Source: Pyrinomonadaceae bacterium (GTDB lineage: Bacteria > Acidobacteriota > Blastocatellia > Pyrinomonadales > Pyrinomonadaceae). Taken from it: 50,605 nucleotides of DNA. Below the pieces are notes generated by a model. The model did not search any database. It was not told the origin of the DNA and saw only the letters and a program-made list of their open reading frames with translations. The DNA lies in contig JAIBCC010000038.1 in assembly GCA_019694395.1 (NCBI GenBank), forward strand, positions 1 through 50,605, read 5' to 3'. Of the stretch, positions 48,871 to 50,605 are shown piece after piece (position 1 is the first letter of the stretch; each line of letters opens with the position of its first letter). The position numbers were made by a program, and so were the translations under genes.

Positions 48871-49906
48871 ATTTCTTTAATTTTTCCAATAATTTAGCGT
48901 TTTCTTCCTCGGTTCCGACGGTGATTCGTAAACAGCCTTCGCACAGTTCAACCGAATTCCGATTTCTAACCACAATCGTTTCATCCAACAAAAATTTATA
49001 GATCGAATTTGCGTCAGTCGTTTTGACCAAAATAAAATTGGCATCGCTCGGAAAAACCTTTTGAACAAAAGAAAGACTTTCTAAATTTGTAACCAATTTT
49101 TCCCTTTCCAAAATAATTTTTTCAATCGTTTTTTCGACTGTTTCAAAGTTCTGTAATGCTTCCAAAATCGCTTCCTGTGCAATTTGCGAAACGTTGTAAG
49201 GTGGTTTCACTTTATTGAAAAGTCCAATGATTTCTTCACTTGCAAAAGCCAACCCAACCCGCAAACCTGCCAACCCCCAGGCTTTGGAAAATGTTTTCAG
49301 AACTACCAGATTTGGAAAATTCCTGAGTTCCTCAACAAATGATTTTTCGCTGGAAAAATGAATGTAGGCTTCGTCAATTACCACGATTCCGTTAGAATTT
49401 TTGGTAAAATCTAAAATTTCATTGCGATTCAAAGAATTTCCGGTTGGATTATTTGGCGAACAGAAAAAGATAAGTTTCGTATTTTCATCAATTTGACGGT
49501 TTATTTCGGCAAAATCTAGTTGAAAGTTTTCGGTCAAATTCGCCCTTTTAATCGCCACATCGTTGATTTCAGCCGAAACTTCATACATTCCATAAGTCGG
49601 CGGACAAATCAAAATATTGTCACGTTTTGGCTCGCAAAAAATTCGGAAAAGTAAATCAATCGCTTCATCACTGCCGTTCCCGATAAAAATTTGCGAGGTT
49701 TTTACCTCGTTCCAAACTGCCGCAACTTCCTTAATTTTAATCTGCAACGGATCGGGGTAACGATGATAATTTGTCTGGATCGGTGAACCAAAACTGTTTT
49801 CGTTTGCGTCCAAAAAGATATTTGCTGTGCCGCTAAACTCTTTTCGTGCAGATGAATACGGCGTTAGTTTCTTGATATTTTCCCGAACTAATTTTTCTAA
49901 ATTCAT
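48848..49906 (-). CDS. hisC: Histidinol-phosphate aminotransferase
   Basis: 352-residue fold-type I PLP enzyme. NGSDEAIDLLFRIF, CSPNNPTGN, IVVIDEAYIHFS and the Schiff-base Lys in TFSKAWGLAGLRVG are present, with the substrate Arg in LRITVGTEEEN. It converts imidazole acetol-phosphate to histidinol-phosphate. It is separated from hisD by a repeat-filled spacer of 43 bp. Confidence 0.95.
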   Translation of the reverse strand: MNLEKLVRENIKKLTPYSSARKEFSGTANIFLDANENSFGSPIQTNYHRYPDPLQIKIKEVAAVWNEVKTSQIFIGNGSDEAIDLLFRIFCEPKRDNILICPPTYGMYEVSAEINDVAIKRANLTENFQLDFAEINRQIDENTKLIFFCSPNNPTGNSLNRNEILDFTKNSNGIVVIDEAYIHFSSEKSFVEELRNFPNLVVLKTFSKAWGLAGLRVGLAFASEEIIGLFNKVKPPYNVSQIAQEAILEALQNFETVEKTIEKIILEREKLVTNLESLSFVQKVFPSDANFILVKTTDANSIYKFLLDETIVVRNRNSVELCEGCLRITVGTEEENAKLLEKLKKYEESFIH

Positions 49907-49912
49907 AATCTT

Positions 49913-49990
49913 TTGCCACAGAGTTCACAGAGAACACTGAGATTTTTTGTTAAATTTTTCCCTCAGTGCCCTCTGTGTCCTCGGTGGCTA
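49913..49990. repeat. CACAGAG inverted repeat between hisC and hisD
   Basis: Left arm TTGCCACAGAGTTCACAGAG (49914-49933) plus AACACTGAG; right arm CCTCAGTGCCCTCTGTGTCC plus TCGGTGGCTA (to 49990). It is the same family as 47101-47183, with about 18 bp between arms. Its right arm is read as coding sequence by hisD. Confidence 0.75.
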
Positions 49991-50605
49991 ATTTTGCCAA
50001 TCTTACTGAAATTGCGTTTTTGTGCGCGTGTAAATGCTCGGCTTCTGCCATTAGTTCGATGGTTTTGCCCAAATTTAAAATTCCCTTTTCGGATAATTTT
50101 TGAAAGGTAATTTTTTTGACAAACGAATCAAGCGAAACGCCGCTGTAATTTTTGGCGTAACCGTTGGTCGGCAGTGTGTGATTCGTTCCCGAAGCATAAT
50201 CGCCAGCCGATTCACATGAATAATTTCCGATAAACACCGAGCCTGCATTGATGATTTTTTCGGAAATTTCATCGGCATTTTTGACGGCTAAAATCAAATG
50301 TTCGGCGGCGTAATCGTTCAAAATTTCAATCGCTTCAGTCTCGTCTTTTGCCAAAATTAATGTTGAATTTTCCAAAGATTTTTCAGCAATTTCTTTTCGT
50401 GGCAGCACTGAAACCTGTTTATTTACTTCGATTACTGTTTCTTTGATAACTTTTTCGCTAGTTGTTACCAACAAAACTTGACTGTCTGTTCCGTGTTCTG
50501 CTTGCGAAAGTAAATCAGCGGCAACGAATTCTGGAATCGAAGTTTCATCTGCAAAAACCGCAACTTCCGAAGGTCCGGCGGGCATATCAATCGCCACGCC
50601 AAATT
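49950..50605 (-). CDS. hisD: Histidinol dehydrogenase, C-terminal half (runs off the right edge)
   Basis: Oxidises histidinol to histidine. The visible 218 codons begin inside FGVAIDMPAGPSEVAVFADE and include LLSQAEHGTDSQ (Gln-His near the active site), SAGDYASGTNHTLPT and HLHAHKNAISVRL, all core HisD blocks; zinc ligands Asp and His are included. The catalytic His/Glu region is present, but the N-terminal half lies outside. The last 12 residues, ATEDTEGTEGKI, follow the normal family end and are encoded by the intergenic CACAGAG repeat. Confidence 0.95.
   Translation of the reverse strand, partial: FGVAIDMPAGPSEVAVFADETSIPEFVAADLLSQAEHGTDSQVLLVTTSEKVIKETVIEVNKQVSVLPRKEIAEKSLENSTLILAKDETEAIEILNDYAAEHLILAVKNADEISEKIINAGSVFIGNYSCESAGDYASGTNHTLPTNGYAKNYSGVSLDSFVKKITFQKLSEKGILNLGKTIELMAEAEHLHAHKNAISVRLAKLATEDTEGTEGKI

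Noticed and set aside
47101..49990. Insertion-sequence ends flanking parts of the his operon
   Set aside because: The inverted repeats are self-contained hairpins between genes. No transposase or target-site duplication was seen, and the operon order is normal.

Overview
The window is AT-rich bacterial chromosome, densely packed on both strands, with no phage, transposase, CRISPR array, rRNA or tRNA that I can see. Secreted proteins with signal peptides, a lipoprotein, a MacA-like adaptor and a polysaccharide-export protein point to a diderm. Zinc-ribbon/FHA/Ser-Thr kinase proteins, a fused homocysteine methyltransferase/MTHFR, an S10 peptidase and a bifunctional HisB suggest an Acidobacteriota of the Blastocatellia type. 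This is an inference from gene content, not a phylogenetic placement.

Layout. 1-6.3 kb: the start of nth, a DegT-type aminotransferase, psd-pssA (phosphatidylethanolamine synthesis), a TM2-like protein, dnaX and a secreted GDPD. 6.3-17.2 kb: a large TPR protein, mutM, a SAM-II riboswitch driving a homocysteine methyltransferase/MTHFR, a quinone oxidoreductase, a VOC protein, thioredoxin, and an adaptor/ABC ATPase/membrane-protein operon. 17.5-22.8 kb: a four-gene signalling operon (zinc-ribbon FHA, Ser/Thr kinase with FHA, RDD membrane protein, FHA-GAF-PP2C phosphatase). 22.9-30.5 kb: small membrane and zinc-ribbon proteins, an SLBB export protein, an MBL hydrolase, an SDR and several unrecognised proteins. 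30.5-34.6 kb: a sulfate-type ABC transporter operon led by an 88-residue unknown and a DUF2490 protein, behind a c-di-AMP (ydaO-type) riboswitch with an intrinsic terminator. 34.6-44.2 kb: a histidine kinase, an amidohydrolase pair, an M48 protease, a 21-bp tandem repeat array, a lipoprotein and an S10 carboxypeptidase. 44.4-50.6 kb: a histidine operon, hisD-C-B-H-A-F-IE, ending in half of an MFS transporter.

Three themes run through the window. First, RNA control: two riboswitches with visible expression platforms, and an A9 slippage run in dnaX where either one-base slip gives an immediate stop, predicting a gamma-like short product. Second, several families of short intergenic repeats, mostly imperfect inverted repeats. 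They sit between operon genes and in three places appear to be translated: the hisD C-terminus, an amidohydrolase signal peptide and the dnaX linker. Third, a degenerate 21-bp tandem array that keeps a stop-free heptad-repeat frame on the minus strand.

Promoter, repeat and start-codon calls were made by eye without alignment or folding software.
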